A stretch of DNA of 64,000 nucleotides. Origin: Rhodospirillales bacterium (GTDB taxonomy: Bacteria; Pseudomonadota; Alphaproteobacteria; TMED109). Below, in pieces: positions 10,485 to 20,022 of this stretch. Each line of letters begins with the position of its first letter. Within the stretch, counting starts at the first letter, position 1. Location: assembly GCA_009839325.1 (NCBI GenBank), contig VXPW01000077.1:32618-96617 (forward strand), read 5' to 3'. Under the pieces are notes generated by a model. That model had not been told where the DNA came from. It saw only the letters and a list, made by a program, of their open reading frames with translations, and made no database searches. The translations under genes and the position numbers were made by a program.

Positions 10485-11297
10485 GTGCCGCTGTCGGTTT
10501 CCCAAGAGAACTTCGCATTGTCCGCATCGTCCTGCCTGGTGGTCGGCAATTGGAAGATGCACGGCACGCGGGCTGAAGCGGCCGCGCTAGTGAGCGGCCT
10601 GAAGCAGTTGGCCGGCCGCCGCCGACAGGACGTCCCCTGGGCGGAGATCGTGCTGTGCCCGCCCCACACATTGCTCGATCTGGTGGGCCGGGAGATCATG
10701 CAGACCCCGTTTCAGCTGGGGGCGCAGGACTGCTCGGGTGCACCGCCGGGTCCCCGTACCGGCGAGGTGGCTGCAGCGATGCTTGGCGACGCTGGCTGCA
10801 CGTTCGTGCTGCTGGGACATTCGGAGCGGCGAGCCCATCTCCACGAGAGCAACGGGGAGGTGCGGGCGAAAGTCGTGGCGGCGACGGCCGCGGGTCTGAC
10901 GCCGATCGTCTGCGTCGGCGAGAGCGCCGCCGCCCGCACGAACGGACAGGCGGAAACGCAGGTCACTGCCCAAATCCTTGCATCGCTGCCACCTGGTCTC
11001 GATTGCTCGGCCGCGGTGGTGGCCTACGAGCCGGTATGGTCGATCGGTACGGGCAACGTGCCCAGGCAAGTCGAAATCGAAACCATGCATGCGACGATTC
11101 GCGAAGCCCTTGAGCAAACGTACGGTCCGGGCCCGTGGCGAATTCTGTACGGCGGCTCGGTGCAGGCCACCAACGCCGGCCGGATCGGGAGGGGAATCGG
11201 TGTCGATGGGCTGCTCGTCGGCGGCGCATCCTTGCAACCCGGGGAATTCTGGGGCATATGCGAGGCAGTCTCCCCGACCCGGACCGTCCTGCCATGA
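10485..11297 (+). CDS. tpiA: Triosephosphate isomerase
   Basis: TpiA interconverts dihydroxyacetone phosphate and glyceraldehyde 3-phosphate in glycolysis and gluconeogenesis. All catalytic residues are present (numbering from the first GTG): Lys24 in GNWKMHG, His112 in GHSERR and Glu182 in AYEPVWSIGTG. The start is uncertain: the GTG gives 270 residues, while a TTG at 10518 has an AAGAG ribosome-binding word about 10 bases upstream and gives 259, nearer the usual 250. The stop overlaps secG as ATGA. Divergent from ppiD, with under 70 bases between for promoters. Confidence 0.95.
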   Translation: MPLSVSQENFALSASSCLVVGNWKMHGTRAEAAALVSGLKQLAGRRRQDVPWAEIVLCPPHTLLDLVGREIMQTPFQLGAQDCSGAPPGPRTGEVAAAMLGDAGCTFVLLGHSERRAHLHESNGEVRAKVVAATAAGLTPIVCVGESAAARTNGQAETQVTAQILASLPPGLDCSAAVVAYEPVWSIGTGNVPRQVEIETMHATIREALEQTYGPGPWRILYGGSVQATNAGRIGRGIGVDGLLVGGASLQPGEFWGICEAVSPTRTVLP

Positions 11298-11641
11298 CTG
11301 CTTTCCTGCTCGTCGTTCACGTGTGCGTAGCCGCGGCCTTGGTCGGCACCATCCTGCTGCAACGGAGCGATGGCGGGGCATTGGGCGGCATCGGAGGCGG
11401 ATCCGACCCGTTCGGCGGGGTCATGAGCAGCCGTGGCTCGGCCAACCTGCTCACCCGGACGACGGCTGTGCTGGCCGTTGCATTCATGGGGATCAGCCTG
11501 TTCCTGGCGGTGCTGGCAAGCATTCCCGACGACGAGCTGCTTCCGCTGGTACCAGTGACCGACGAGGCGCTGCCCACCGGGATCCTGGAGCCCGTGACCG
11601 ACGACGTGGATTCCGAACCGGCGCCGCCGACGGGAGACTGA
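11294..11641 (+). CDS. secG: Preprotein translocase subunit SecG
   Basis: SecG is a small subunit of the SecYEG channel that assists protein export. The 115-residue protein has two hydrophobic helices (MTAFLLVVHVCVAAALVGTI and LAVAFMGISLFLAVLASI). Between them is the conserved loop LLQRSDGGALGGIGGG, with FGGVMSSRGSANLLTRTTA after it. The C-terminus is an acidic, proline-rich tail as in other alphaproteobacterial SecG. It overlaps tpiA by four bases, a common tpiA-secG-pyrG order. Confidence 0.93.
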   Translation: MTAFLLVVHVCVAAALVGTILLQRSDGGALGGIGGGSDPFGGVMSSRGSANLLTRTTAVLAVAFMGISLFLAVLASIPDDELLPLVPVTDEALPTGILEPVTDDVDSEPAPPTGD

Positions 11642-11698
11642 CAGCCTTCGGGGCGCCGGCATGTTCGCACCGGACCGTTTGAGCCCAGGCTCTCAGTG

Positions 11699-13351
11699 AT
11701 GTCCAGCGCCAGCCCGCGGTACTTGTTCATCACGGGCGGCGTCGTTTCGTCCCTTGGTAAGGGGCTTTCCGCAGCCGCCCTGGGGGCCCTGCTGCAGGCC
11801 CATGGTTATCGGGTCCGCTTGCGAAAGCTGGACCCTTACCTGAACGTCGATGCTGGGACGATGAGCCCCTACCAGCACGGCGAGGTCTACGTCACCGACG
11901 ACGGGGCCGAAACCGACCTGGATCTCGGGCACTACGAACGGTTCACGGGCGTCGAGGCGCGCCAGAGCGACAACGTGACCTCGGGACGTGTCTACGAGCG
12001 GGTGCTGGCCCGGGAACGACGCGGCGACTACCTGGGCGGGACCGTCCAGGTCATCCCCCACGTGACCGACACGATCAAGGAATTCATCGGGGCGGACACG
12101 GAGGATGAGGATTTCGTGCTGGTGGAGATTGGAGGCACGGTCGGTGACATCGAAGGGCTGCCGTTCCTTGAGGCCATTCGCCAGTTCGGTAACGAGGTGG
12201 GCCGGTCCCGGGTGCTCTACCTGCACCTGACGCTGGTGCCGTACCTGGAGGCCGTCGGCGAGCAGAAGACCAAGCCGACCCAGCATTCGGTGAAGGAACT
12301 TCGCGGGATCGGGATTCAGCCGGACCTGCTGTTATGCCGATGTGACCGCCCCATTCCGGAATCAGAACGGGCAAAACTTGCCCTGTTCTGCAATGTGGAT
12401 CCCGGGTCCGTGGTACCGGCGATCGACGCTGACACGGTGTACGAAGTTCCCGCGATCTATCGTCGGGAAGGTCTTGATACGAAAGTGCTGGACTATTTCG
12501 GACTGCCTGGCAAGCCGGCTCCGGATCTTGATCGTTGGCACCGCGTGGTCGAATCCATCCGCCTGCCCGCGGGCGAGGTCAACATCGCGATGGTCGGCAA
12601 GTACACAGGGTTGCAGGACGCCTACAAGTCGCTTATCGAGGCGCTCGTGCACAGCGGCGTGGCCCACCAGGTCGGTGTTCGGGTGCAATGGCTGGATGCG
12701 GAACTCCTGGAACAGGATGATCCGGCGGGAGAGGCGATTGCGACGCTGCAGCAGGCACACGGCATCCTGGTGCCGGGCGGCTTCGGCGATCGCGGGATCA
12801 CCGGAAAGATGCGCGCGATCGAGTTCGCCCGTACCCGGAAGGTGCCGTACCTCGGCATCTGCCTCGGGCTGCAGCTTGCAGTCGTCGAGGTTGCGCGAAC
12901 GCTTGCCGGCATCCGTGAGGCGGGGTCGACCGAATTCGGTACCTGTGCGGACCCGATCGTGGGGCTTATGACCGAATGGATTCATGCGGGTACCGTGGAG
13001 ACCCGCAGCCCCGGCGACAATTTGGGCGGCACCATGCGTCTTGGAGGTTATGACTGCGTGATTGATCCAGGTACCCGGGCGTCGGAAATTTACGGCTTGC
13101 GTCGGGTTCGGGAGCGACACCGGCATCGTTACGAGGTCAACCCGGCGTATGAGGATCGGTTGCGCGAGGCAGGCCTCCGATTCTCGGGCAAGTCGCCGGA
13201 CGGCGCATTGTTCGAGATTGCCGAACTCAGCGGCCATCCCTGGTTTTTCGGCGTGCAGTTCCATCCGGAATTGCGGTCGCGTCCGTTTGCGCCGCATCCG
13301 CTGTTCACGTCTTTCATCGAGGCCGCCATCCGGCAGGAACGGCTGATTTGA
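11699..13351 (+). CDS. pyrG: CTP synthase
   Basis: PyrG aminates UTP to CTP using glutamine. The 550-residue protein has the N-terminal synthase domain with [10 protein letters not shown] at about 13-22 and the C-terminal amidotransferase domain with the nucleophile Cys in LGICLGLQ and the His-Glu pair in VQFHPEL. ATG 11699 is preferred; an adjacent upstream GTG would add one residue. The kdsA ATG overlaps the stop (TGATG). pyrG-kdsA-eno is a widely conserved proteobacterial order. Confidence 0.97.
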   Translation: MSSASPRYLFITGGVVSSLGKGLSAAALGALLQAHGYRVRLRKLDPYLNVDAGTMSPYQHGEVYVTDDGAETDLDLGHYERFTGVEARQSDNVTSGRVYERVLARERRGDYLGGTVQVIPHVTDTIKEFIGADTEDEDFVLVEIGGTVGDIEGLPFLEAIRQFGNEVGRSRVLYLHLTLVPYLEAVGEQKTKPTQHSVKELRGIGIQPDLLLCRCDRPIPESERAKLALFCNVDPGSVVPAIDADTVYEVPAIYRREGLDTKVLDYFGLPGKPAPDLDRWHRVVESIRLPAGEVNIAMVGKYTGLQDAYKSLIEALVHSGVAHQVGVRVQWLDAELLEQDDPAGEAIATLQQAHGILVPGGFGDRGITGKMRAIEFARTRKVPYLGICLGLQLAVVEVARTLAGIREAGSTEFGTCADPIVGLMTEWIHAGTVETRSPGDNLGGTMRLGGYDCVIDPGTRASEIYGLRRVRERHRHRYEVNPAYEDRLREAGLRFSGKSPDGALFEIAELSGHPWFFGVQFHPELRSRPFAPHPLFTSFIEAAIRQERLI

Positions 13352-14181
13352 TGCCGTCTGAACAGGTCATGGTCGGTGACGTGGCCATCGGGAACCGGCA
13401 GCCGCTGACGCTGATCGCCGGGCCGTGCGCGATGGAAAGTCGGGACCACGCGCTCGAGACCTGCGCTGCCCTGCAGGAGATGACCCGCAAGGCGGGCGTG
13501 GGTTTCGTCTACAAGACCTCGTTCGACAAGGCGAATCGAACCAGCGCCGCCAGCCCGCGCGGACTGGGAATGGCGCCGGCCCTTGACGTGTTCGCGGAGC
13601 TTCGCGAACGGCTACAGGCGGCCGTGGTCACTGACGTTCATGAGCGGGGGCAATGCGCACCGGTGGCCGAGCACGTCGACCTGCTGCAGATTCCGGCGTT
13701 CCTGTGCCGTCAGACGGACCTGTTGCAAGCGGCCGCCGTGACGGGCAAACCGGTGATGGTGAAGAAAGGGCAGTTCCTGGCGCCGTGGGACATGCAGAAC
13801 GTGGTCGACAAGCTGCGCCAGGCGGGCAACGCCCAGGTGCTGGTTTGCGAACGAGGCACCTCATTCGGGTACAACCGCCTGGTGAATGACATGCGCGCGC
13901 TGCCGGTGCTTCGGCAAACCGGCTGTCCGGTGGTGTTCGATGCCACGCACTCGGTTCAGGAACCGGGCGGCGAGGGGACGCGGTCCGGCGGACGCCGCGA
14001 GTTTGTTCCGGTCCTGGCGCGGGCAGCCTGTGCCATTGGAGTCGCGGCCGTGTTCATGGAAACGCATCCTGACCCCGACCGCGCTCCCAGCGACGGTCCC
14101 AACATGCTGCCGTTGTCGGACTTGCCGGTACTGCTCGGCACGCTGGTGGCATTCGATCGTCTGGCGAAGGAGTGCGGATGA
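13351..14181 (+). CDS. kdsA: 3-deoxy-D-manno-octulosonate 8-phosphate synthase
   Basis: KdsA condenses PEP and arabinose 5-phosphate to KDO-8-phosphate, the precursor of the LPS inner-core sugar KDO. The 276 residues show AGPCAMES near the start, KTSFDKANRTS, QIPAFLCRQTDLL and FDATHSVQEPGG, all family hallmarks. Together with the lpx genes at 45-50 kb this shows that the cell makes LPS. Starts at the ATG overlapping the pyrG stop by one base and is followed directly by eno. Confidence 0.96.
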   Translation: MPSEQVMVGDVAIGNRQPLTLIAGPCAMESRDHALETCAALQEMTRKAGVGFVYKTSFDKANRTSAASPRGLGMAPALDVFAELRERLQAAVVTDVHERGQCAPVAEHVDLLQIPAFLCRQTDLLQAAAVTGKPVMVKKGQFLAPWDMQNVVDKLRQAGNAQVLVCERGTSFGYNRLVNDMRALPVLRQTGCPVVFDATHSVQEPGGEGTRSGGRREFVPVLARAACAIGVAAVFMETHPDPDRAPSDGPNMLPLSDLPVLLGTLVAFDRLAKECG

Positions 14182-15470
14182 TGACGGCAACGGTCCTGCG
14201 CTCACTACGCGCCCGCGAGATACTGGACAGCCGCGGCCATCCGACGATCGCGGTGGAGGTCACGCTCGGTGCAGGGACACGGGCGCTGGCTGCCGTACCA
14301 GCGGGGGCGTCCACCGGGGCGCACGAGGCGCATGAACGGCGCGACGGCGATCAGGAGCGGTATCACGGCCGCGGCGTCCGCCAGGCCGTACAAGCCGTCG
14401 AAGGCGAAATTCAGGACGCGGTCATCGGCTTGGACGCGATGGACCAGCGCGTCGTCGACGATGCGCTCAATGAGCTCGACGGAACGTCGGACAAGTCCCG
14501 TCTCGGTGCGAACGCGCTACTCGGTGTGAGCCTGGCGACAGCCCGGGCGGCCGCTCAGTGCCAGGGCATCCCGCTCTACCGTCATCTCGGCGGGCTCACC
14601 GCCCGGATCCTGCCGGCTCCGTTCATGAATCTGCTCAACGGCGGCGCCCACGCGCGCAACCGGCTGGACGTGCAGGAGTTCATGATCGTTCCGTCCGGTG
14701 CGTCGACATTCGGCGAGGCGCTGCGTTGGGGAGCCGAGATCTTCCATGTGCTAGCGGACCTGCTGGCTGAGGCGGGACACGGTATCGGACTGGGGGACGA
14801 GGGGGGGTTCGCGCCGCCGCTCGACAGCACCGAAGACGCCATCGAGTTCCTGCTGCGGGCCACCGAGCGTGCGGGCTATCAACCTGGTGAGCAGGTCGGA
14901 ATTGCCTTGGATGCGGCGGCCGGCGAGCTGCTGGATAACGGCCGGTACCGGCTGAAGGGAGAAGATCTCGCACTGGAAGCCGGGGGTCTGGCGGCGTACT
15001 GGACCGCCCTGGTTGATCGCTACCCGATCGTGTCGATCGAGGATCCGTTTGGCGACGATGACTGGAATGCGTGGCAGGCTTTTGCTGCCACCGAGGGGAA
15101 CCGGCTGCAGATCGTCGGGGATGATCTGTTCGTGACGAACGTCGACCGGCTGGACAGAGGTATTCGGGACAGGGCTGCGAACGCCCTGCTGGCAAAGCCG
15201 AACCAGGTAGGAACCTTGAGTGAGACGTTGGACGCGATCCGGACCGCGGCGGCGGCGGGCCTCAGCGTGATCGTGTCGCACCGGTCAGGTGAGACCGAGG
15301 ACACGACGATCGCGGACCTGGCCGTTGGCACCGGAAGTGGGCAAATCAAGACCGGTTCGCTGGCGCGCGGCGAACGGACAGCGAAGTACAATCGCCTCCT
15401 GGCGATCGAGGACGAACTCGGGTCCGGAGCCCAGTACGCGGGCTGGCAAGCACTGCGGCGAGGACGCTAG
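14178..15470 (+). CDS. eno: Enolase
   Basis: Enolase interconverts 2-phosphoglycerate and PEP. The 430-residue protein keeps the catalytic and metal sites: Glu in VQEFMIVP, Glu in GDEGGFAP, Asp in ALDAAAGE, Glu in SIEDPF, Asp in GDDLFVTN, Lys in LLAKPNQVGTLSET, the SHRSGETEDT signature and Lys in GQIKTGS. The segment GGAHARNRLDVQEF departs from the common HADNNVD, the only odd spot. ATG 14178 overlaps the kdsA stop (ATGA); the next ATG, 14181, is equally possible. Confidence 0.96.
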   Translation: MMTATVLRSLRAREILDSRGHPTIAVEVTLGAGTRALAAVPAGASTGAHEAHERRDGDQERYHGRGVRQAVQAVEGEIQDAVIGLDAMDQRVVDDALNELDGTSDKSRLGANALLGVSLATARAAAQCQGIPLYRHLGGLTARILPAPFMNLLNGGAHARNRLDVQEFMIVPSGASTFGEALRWGAEIFHVLADLLAEAGHGIGLGDEGGFAPPLDSTEDAIEFLLRATERAGYQPGEQVGIALDAAAGELLDNGRYRLKGEDLALEAGGLAAYWTALVDRYPIVSIEDPFGDDDWNAWQAFAATEGNRLQIVGDDLFVTNVDRLDRGIRDRAANALLAKPNQVGTLSETLDAIRTAAAAGLSVIVSHRSGETEDTTIADLAVGTGSGQIKTGSLARGERTAKYNRLLAIEDELGSGAQYAGWQALRRGR

Positions 15471-15473
15471 ATA

Positions 15474-15923
15474 GTGGGGATGAGCGTTTCGAGCACGCTC
15501 CCCGTTGGGAGTTCGCGCTGGCAGGTGTTCCGCTTGGCCTGCCGCAACACCGCGGGTTGCCTTTTCGGCTGCGCGCTGGGCGACTTGGGAACCATCTGGG
15601 TATGCCAGCTGCTGGCCGTTCCCTGGCCCGTCTGGTTGATCATGAGCCTCGCCATGGTCAATGGAATCATCACCAGTTTCGCAATTGAGACCGTGATGCT
15701 CGCGCGGATCATGCGGTTACGCGAGGCGATGCGGACCGCCTTCGGGATGTCACTGCTGTCGATGCTCGGAATGGAAGTGGCCATGAACGCCGTGGACATT
15801 CTGCTGACGGGAGGGGCGCGGCTGACATGGTGGGTGATCCCGCCGATGCTGGCGGCCGGGTTCCTGGTGCCGCTTCCTTACAACTACTGGCGCTTGCGGG
15901 TTCTGGGGAAATCCTGTCACTGA
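15474..15923 (+). CDS. DUF4396-family membrane protein
   Basis: A 149-residue inner-membrane protein with about four hydrophobic segments, starting at GTG (an ATG lies two codons later). The Cys in LACRNTAGCLFGCALGDLG, a GD motif in the first helix and the ending PLPYNYWRLRVLGKSCH match what I remember of DUF4396 proteins, whose function is unknown. It ends seven bases past the stop of the TorD-like gene, so the two genes overlap tail to tail. Its place beside formate dehydrogenase accessory genes suggests a link with that enzyme, but this is only context. Confidence 0.7.
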   Translation: MGMSVSSTLPVGSSRWQVFRLACRNTAGCLFGCALGDLGTIWVCQLLAVPWPVWLIMSLAMVNGIITSFAIETVMLARIMRLREAMRTAFGMSLLSMLGMEVAMNAVDILLTGGARLTWWVIPPMLAAGFLVPLPYNYWRLRVLGKSCH

Positions 15924-16564
15924 GGTCCGTGGTGTCGGACCATTGGCGAAACCTGCTCGAACGCGCGCTGTTCCGTTTCAAGAAACGCAGTGCCGGCTGA
16001 TCCAACGGCCCGATAGAACACGGCATCCGGATGGACAGCGAGGTCGCTGAACAGGGACGGTATCCAGGTCCAAATGTGTTGATCGAAGAAATCCTTTTGT
16101 GATGGCAGGGGGGCGGGCGATCCGAAGGTGCCCGCAATCAGCCCGGCCATTGCTTCGAGGATGGCGGCAGCGTGATCTTCCGGGTCCCCGGTGGAGCGTG
16201 TCGCGCGGACCCCGAGGTCCTGGAACGTGCGCCGGAGTTCAGCCAGCGGCTTCTCGTACATAAACCCGGTGAGGTAGTACGACTGGTACGGATTGATCCC
16301 GGCCTCACCCAAGCCCAGAAAGAGATCTTCGTATTCGTGGCGAATGGCCTCCTCGGTCATCTGGCGGGCGCACGCACCCAGTTCGTTGAGCGAGCCAAGC
16401 AGCGACAGGTCGGCGTCGCCCTGCAGGGCGGCGGTCGCGGCCAGCAAGTCCGGCGCCGGCGGCGCATGGAGGAGCCCGGAGAACAGCAGGTAGCACTGGG
16501 ACCGGGAGCGGTCCTCGGCGTCCAGGAGGGGCGCGGTGTCGTCGCTGGCCGATTCCGAGCTCAA
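15917..16564 (-). CDS. TorD/DmsD-family molybdoenzyme maturation chaperone
   Basis: TorD-like chaperones bind molybdoenzyme precursors, protect the twin-arginine signal and help cofactor loading before Tat export. The 215 residues are mostly helical, with the family signature EYEDLFLGLGEAGINPYQSYY and the EDHAAAILEAMAGLI segment around residue 120. It is the last gene of a minus-strand run DUF3305-DUF3306-TorD whose starts and stops overlap by four bases (ATGA). The likely client is FdhA at 55-58 kb; IorB is a less likely alternative. Confidence 0.85.
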   Translation of the reverse strand: MSSESASDDTAPLLDAEDRSRSQCYLLFSGLLHAPPAPDLLAATAALQGDADLSLLGSLNELGACARQMTEEAIRHEYEDLFLGLGEAGINPYQSYYLTGFMYEKPLAELRRTFQDLGVRATRSTGDPEDHAAAILEAMAGLIAGTFGSPAPLPSQKDFFDQHIWTWIPSLFSDLAVHPDAVFYRAVGSAGTAFLETEQRAFEQVSPMVRHHGPQ

Positions 16565-17085
16565 GCCGGTTTCTCCGGGACCTCGGGATCGTCCGCATCC
16601 ACGGCCGCAGCCTCGGACTCGGGCGTGGCCGATCCTGCCCCGGAATCCGCCGGCAGGTCTGCCGCCTGGGTTTCGGGGTCATCGCGTGCCGCGATCGGGT
16701 CACGGGCGTACTTCCGGCCCGCCCGAACTGCGTCGGCGATCGCCTCCGCGCCGCTTCTGTGGAGAGAGGCAAAGTCGTCGTCGTAGTCGTTCAGCCCGTC
16801 CAGGTTGGCGAGGACAGGGTCGCTCTGCCACAGCCGTCGAAGTGCCAGGCGTCGTAGCGCAGGTGCAACGGAGCGTTCCAGGAAGGGGCGATAGTCCGCC
16901 TCCGGTCCCAGCTCTTCCACATCAGGCAAGTCGGCTGGCTTCGCGAGATCAGTATCTTCCTGATCTCTGCCTGTCGGCGGCGAAGCGGCTTGATCGGCTG
17001 TGGTTTCATCGGACGAGGCAGCAGTCGGTTCTGACCGTCGAGCGTCCACCGCCCGCTTGGACCATCGGCTGAAGAAGTTCCTCAT
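16561..17085 (-). CDS. DUF3306 protein, formate dehydrogenase-associated
   Basis: A 174-residue, acidic, cytoplasmic protein of unknown function. The central conserved block LPDVEELGPEADYRPFL followed by RRLALRRLWQSDPVLANL and GLNDYDDDF (about residues 53-105) is characteristic of DUF3306 proteins. The N-terminal start MRNFFSRWSKR is also typical. Both ends are low-complexity and acidic. It overlaps DUF3305 and torD by four bases each, so the three are translated together. Members usually accompany periplasmic formate dehydrogenase genes, so a role in its assembly is likely but unproven. Confidence 0.82.
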   Translation of the reverse strand: MRNFFSRWSKRAVDARRSEPTAASSDETTADQAASPPTGRDQEDTDLAKPADLPDVEELGPEADYRPFLERSVAPALRRLALRRLWQSDPVLANLDGLNDYDDDFASLHRSGAEAIADAVRAGRKYARDPIAARDDPETQAADLPADSGAGSATPESEAAAVDADDPEVPEKPA

Positions 17086-17534
17086 CGCTGAGACCGGGGC
17101 GGTCGGGCAAAGGATTCCGGCGACGACCTGGGCCCCCGCTTGCGTTTCCGAAACGGCTCGTCGACGTGATGGCGGCGCACGAACGCCGTGACCCAGGCCG
17201 CGACCGAGGTCGGCATGGGAACGGCGTCGACGTGCGAATCGGCGTCATCCGCATAATCCTGTGCCTCGAATGGGCAGACGGTCGCCAGGAAAGGCTCGGA
17301 GGCGGTGCCGTCAGGACCGGGCCGAAGAACCACGTAGACAGCGCGATCGGCAGCGAGATTTGTTCTGTATCCTTCTGTCTCCTTGCGGTGAAGTTGCAGC
17401 ACGAGCTGCGGCGAGTCGGAAACCGCGGGGTCGCCTTCGGGCACGACTGCCACCGCTTGCCAGACGGTGGAGGCCCATCGACCCGAACCTTCACTGCGCT
17501 CAAGCGTGATTCGCACCGGCAGCCGGGTTCGCAT
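17082..17534 (-). CDS. DUF3305 protein, formate dehydrogenase-associated
   Basis: A 150-residue soluble protein; the start MRTRLPVRITLERS follows a GGAGAGG ribosome-binding word, while a longer upstream frame looks non-coding. The pattern VRITLERSEGSGRWASTVWQ followed by VAVVPEG and a later segment giving YVVLRPG fits DUF3305, a family that travels with DUF3306 and formate dehydrogenase. No catalytic motif is visible. First gene of the minus-strand run; a 260-base divergent spacer separates it from the plus-strand ferredoxin-like gene. Confidence 0.8.
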   Translation of the reverse strand: MRTRLPVRITLERSEGSGRWASTVWQAVAVVPEGDPAVSDSPQLVLQLHRKETEGYRTNLAADRAVYVVLRPGPDGTASEPFLATVCPFEAQDYADDADSHVDAVPMPTSVAAWVTAFVRRHHVDEPFRKRKRGPRSSPESFARPPRSQR

Positions 17535-17794
17535 CTTGCCTCTCCTCGCTGTCCACTGAGGAATCCGAATACTACGCGACTGCCAGAAGCCGATGTGGTA
17601 CCGCCCCAAGGATTCGAATCGCCGGTGTTCTGTCGACGGTGCAGGCGAGCCGCTCGGCTGTGGGTACCGATCGCCTCGGGACTGCCGGGCCATTCCAGTT
17701 TTCCTGTCTGAAGGCGTGGGAGGACGGCTCATCGACACCTCATGCAATGTACTGACGCTAAGCTGTACGGGTGTCGTTTCCGCCTGCCTGAGAG

Positions 17795-19516
17795 GTGCCG
17801 GCTGCAGTGACAACGAATCGCTCACCACTCGACGCCGCGTCGGCGGCGTGGACGAAGGAGCCCGTGCCGCCTGGACGCGCGCTCCACGTGCACGGGGCCG
17901 GAAGGGTGCTGATCGTCGGGACGTGGGCGCACGCGGTGCCGGCCGCCCGAGAGTTGGCTGACGGCAATGCGGTGACGATCTTGTCCGCCGACGGCCCGGG
18001 CGACCGCATCGACGATCCGGTGGAGGCGTCCGTTCGTGTCGTGGTGGGCAGGCCAGAGCGGGTGGCCGGGCACGTGGGCGCCTGGATCGTGACGCTGCGA
18101 GACAGCGACGAACAGCTCGAGGCGGATGCGGTCCTCGATCTCACGCGCGGACCGCCTCCGCTCCAGGCCCACGAGCTCCGACGCGGGTACGTGCGTTGCG
18201 ATCCGCGGAGCCCGCGGGCCCTGCAGGTCGGCTTGCAAGCGGTCGCCGAGTGCCGTGGCGACCTTGAGTACCCGCTATTCGTTGACGTTCGCAGCGAGTA
18301 CTGCGCCCACTCGCGCAGCCAGATCCTGGGTTGCACCCGCTGCCTTGACCTCTGCCCACCCGGGGCGATTGCACCCGCGGGCGACCACGTGGCGCTGGAC
18401 CCGCTGGTTTGCGCCGGCTGCGGTTTGTGCGTCGGTGCGTGCCCGACGGGAGCACTTCGCTACGACCTTCCGGCCGAAGACGCATCCTTGCGACGACTGC
18501 GCGCCGCGTTGCGGGCGTGGCACGAGCATTCCGGACACGCTCCGATCCTGCTCCTGCACGGTGACGAATTTGGCGCCGACCTGATCGAAGCGGCGCGGGA
18601 ACAGGCCGGCCATGATCTTTCCTGCCTGCTGCCGCTCTCATTGGGTGTTGTTTCGCAAGCGGGCGCCGAATTGATGACGATGGCCCTGGCCTGGGGAGCT
18701 TCACATGTCGTGTGCCTCAGTAACCCGGCCCGTCCGGATACGCTCCGTCCCATTGACGATCAAATGGCAGTGGTGAACGCCATTACTGAGGCTCTCGGGT
18801 TCGGGGCCCGCGCGGTCCATTCCGCCACGGCCGATCCGGACGCCCTGCTCGCGCTCCTGCAATCCCTCGAAAGCGGAACGGACTGGCCGGCGGCCGAATT
18901 CCTGGCACTCGGCGAACGACGTGCCGGCGCACTGCAGGCTGTCCGTCACCTGCATGCGCACGCCAAGGTGGCTGCCGATCCGATCATCTTGCCCAAGGGC
19001 GCGGCCTTTGGCGCCGTCGAGGTTGATCCGGACGCTTGCACCCTGTGCCTGGCTTGCGTCGGCGCTTGCCCAACCGGCGCGCTGCAGGATGATCCCGACA
19101 CTCCCCGATTGGGCTTTCAGGAAGATGCATGCGTCCAGTGCGGCGTGTGTCGCGCGACCTGCCCGGAGGACGCCATTACCCTGCAGCCAAGACTGCGGCC
19201 GGGCCTTGGTCCCGGCGCCGGGCGCACGCTGCACGAAGAACAGCCATTTGCCTGCGTGTCCTGCGGAAAGCCGTTCGGCGTCCGTCGGTCCATCGAACGG
19301 ACCCTGGAAAGACTCGCCGGCCATCCCATGCTGGCGATGGATGCCCGCCTGGAGCAGCGTGTGAAGATGTGTGCGGATTGCCGGGTCATCGACCAGTTCC
19401 GCGAACCTCTCGCCACCGGCGAGAAGGCCCGCCCAAGGGTCCGTACAACCGACGACTACCGATCCGGTTCGGGCGAGAAGCCTGGAGGCAAGGGCTTTGG
19501 CGGGGGGCGAAAATGA
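17795..19516 (+). CDS. Multi-cluster 4Fe-4S ferredoxin-domain protein, formate dehydrogenase-associated
   Basis: A 573-residue cytoplasmic protein with two ferredoxin-like regions. The first has CTRCLDLC at 180-187 and CAGCGLCVGAC at 206-216. The second has CTLCLACVGAC at 415-425 and CVQCGVCRATC at 446-456. Near the end are a CVSC at 487-490 and a CADC at 526-529. The N-terminal 130 residues resemble a nucleotide-binding fold (GAGRVLIVGTW). It probably moves electrons or builds clusters for formate dehydrogenase; no reaction can be assigned. The start is GTG 17795, but GTG 17807 has a better-spaced AGAGG. The stop overlaps mobB as ATGA. Confidence 0.83.
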   Translation: MPAAVTTNRSPLDAASAAWTKEPVPPGRALHVHGAGRVLIVGTWAHAVPAARELADGNAVTILSADGPGDRIDDPVEASVRVVVGRPERVAGHVGAWIVTLRDSDEQLEADAVLDLTRGPPPLQAHELRRGYVRCDPRSPRALQVGLQAVAECRGDLEYPLFVDVRSEYCAHSRSQILGCTRCLDLCPPGAIAPAGDHVALDPLVCAGCGLCVGACPTGALRYDLPAEDASLRRLRAALRAWHEHSGHAPILLLHGDEFGADLIEAAREQAGHDLSCLLPLSLGVVSQAGAELMTMALAWGASHVVCLSNPARPDTLRPIDDQMAVVNAITEALGFGARAVHSATADPDALLALLQSLESGTDWPAAEFLALGERRAGALQAVRHLHAHAKVAADPIILPKGAAFGAVEVDPDACTLCLACVGACPTGALQDDPDTPRLGFQEDACVQCGVCRATCPEDAITLQPRLRPGLGPGAGRTLHEEQPFACVSCGKPFGVRRSIERTLERLAGHPMLAMDARLEQRVKMCADCRVIDQFREPLATGEKARPRVRTTDDYRSGSGEKPGGKGFGGGRK

Positions 19517-20022
19517 TCCCCAGGATCGGAATCGTTGGGTGGCAGGGAAGCGGCAAGACGTCGCTGATCGCCCGCCTGATCCCCGAATTCAACCGGCGCG
19601 GCCACACGGTTTCGACTTTGAAGCACGCACACGCGAGCTTTGAAATTGACCGGCCGGGGAAGGACAGTTTCGTTCACCGCGAGGCTGGCGCCCGCGAGGT
19701 GCTGGTCGCGTCGGGACAGCGCTGGGCGCTGATCCACGAGGAACGCAATGTTGACCGCACCCCAGAGCGTTTGATCGCCCGCATGGAGGCGGTCGACGTC
19801 CTGCTGATCGAAGGCTGGAAGGGCGGGGCCCACAAGAAGATCGAAGTGCATCGCCCGGCCCTGAGACGCCCGCTCCTTGTGGCCGATGACCCGATGATCA
19901 TCGCCATCGCATCCGATGCCCCGGTGTCGGAGTGCGATCGGCGAATCCTCCCGCTGAACGACGAGACCGCCATCGTTGACTTCATTCTCGTCGAACTCGG
20001 CATTTCGAACCGTGCAGCTTAA
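19513..20022 (+). CDS. mobB: Molybdopterin-guanine dinucleotide biosynthesis protein MobB
   Basis: MobB is a small GTP-binding partner of MobA that aids conversion of Moco to the bis-MGD form needed by formate dehydrogenase. The 169 residues have the P-loop GWQGSGKTSL near the N-terminus, followed by TLKHAHASFEIDRPGKDS and LIEGWKGG, all typical. It overlaps the ferredoxin-like gene (ATGA) and runs into moeA2. mobA itself lies 42 kb away at the end of the second formate dehydrogenase block. Confidence 0.94.
   Translation: MIPRIGIVGWQGSGKTSLIARLIPEFNRRGHTVSTLKHAHASFEIDRPGKDSFVHREAGAREVLVASGQRWALIHEERNVDRTPERLIARMEAVDVLLIEGWKGGAHKKIEVHRPALRRPLLVADDPMIIAIASDAPVSECDRRILPLNDETAIVDFILVELGISNRAA

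Noticed and set aside
17594..17666. tRNA-like stretch on the minus strand (TTCGAAT T-loop and GGTACC ends)
   Set aside because: The T-stem does not pair next to the loop (A opposite C) and no proper anticodon arm forms; similarity is limited to the T-loop word.
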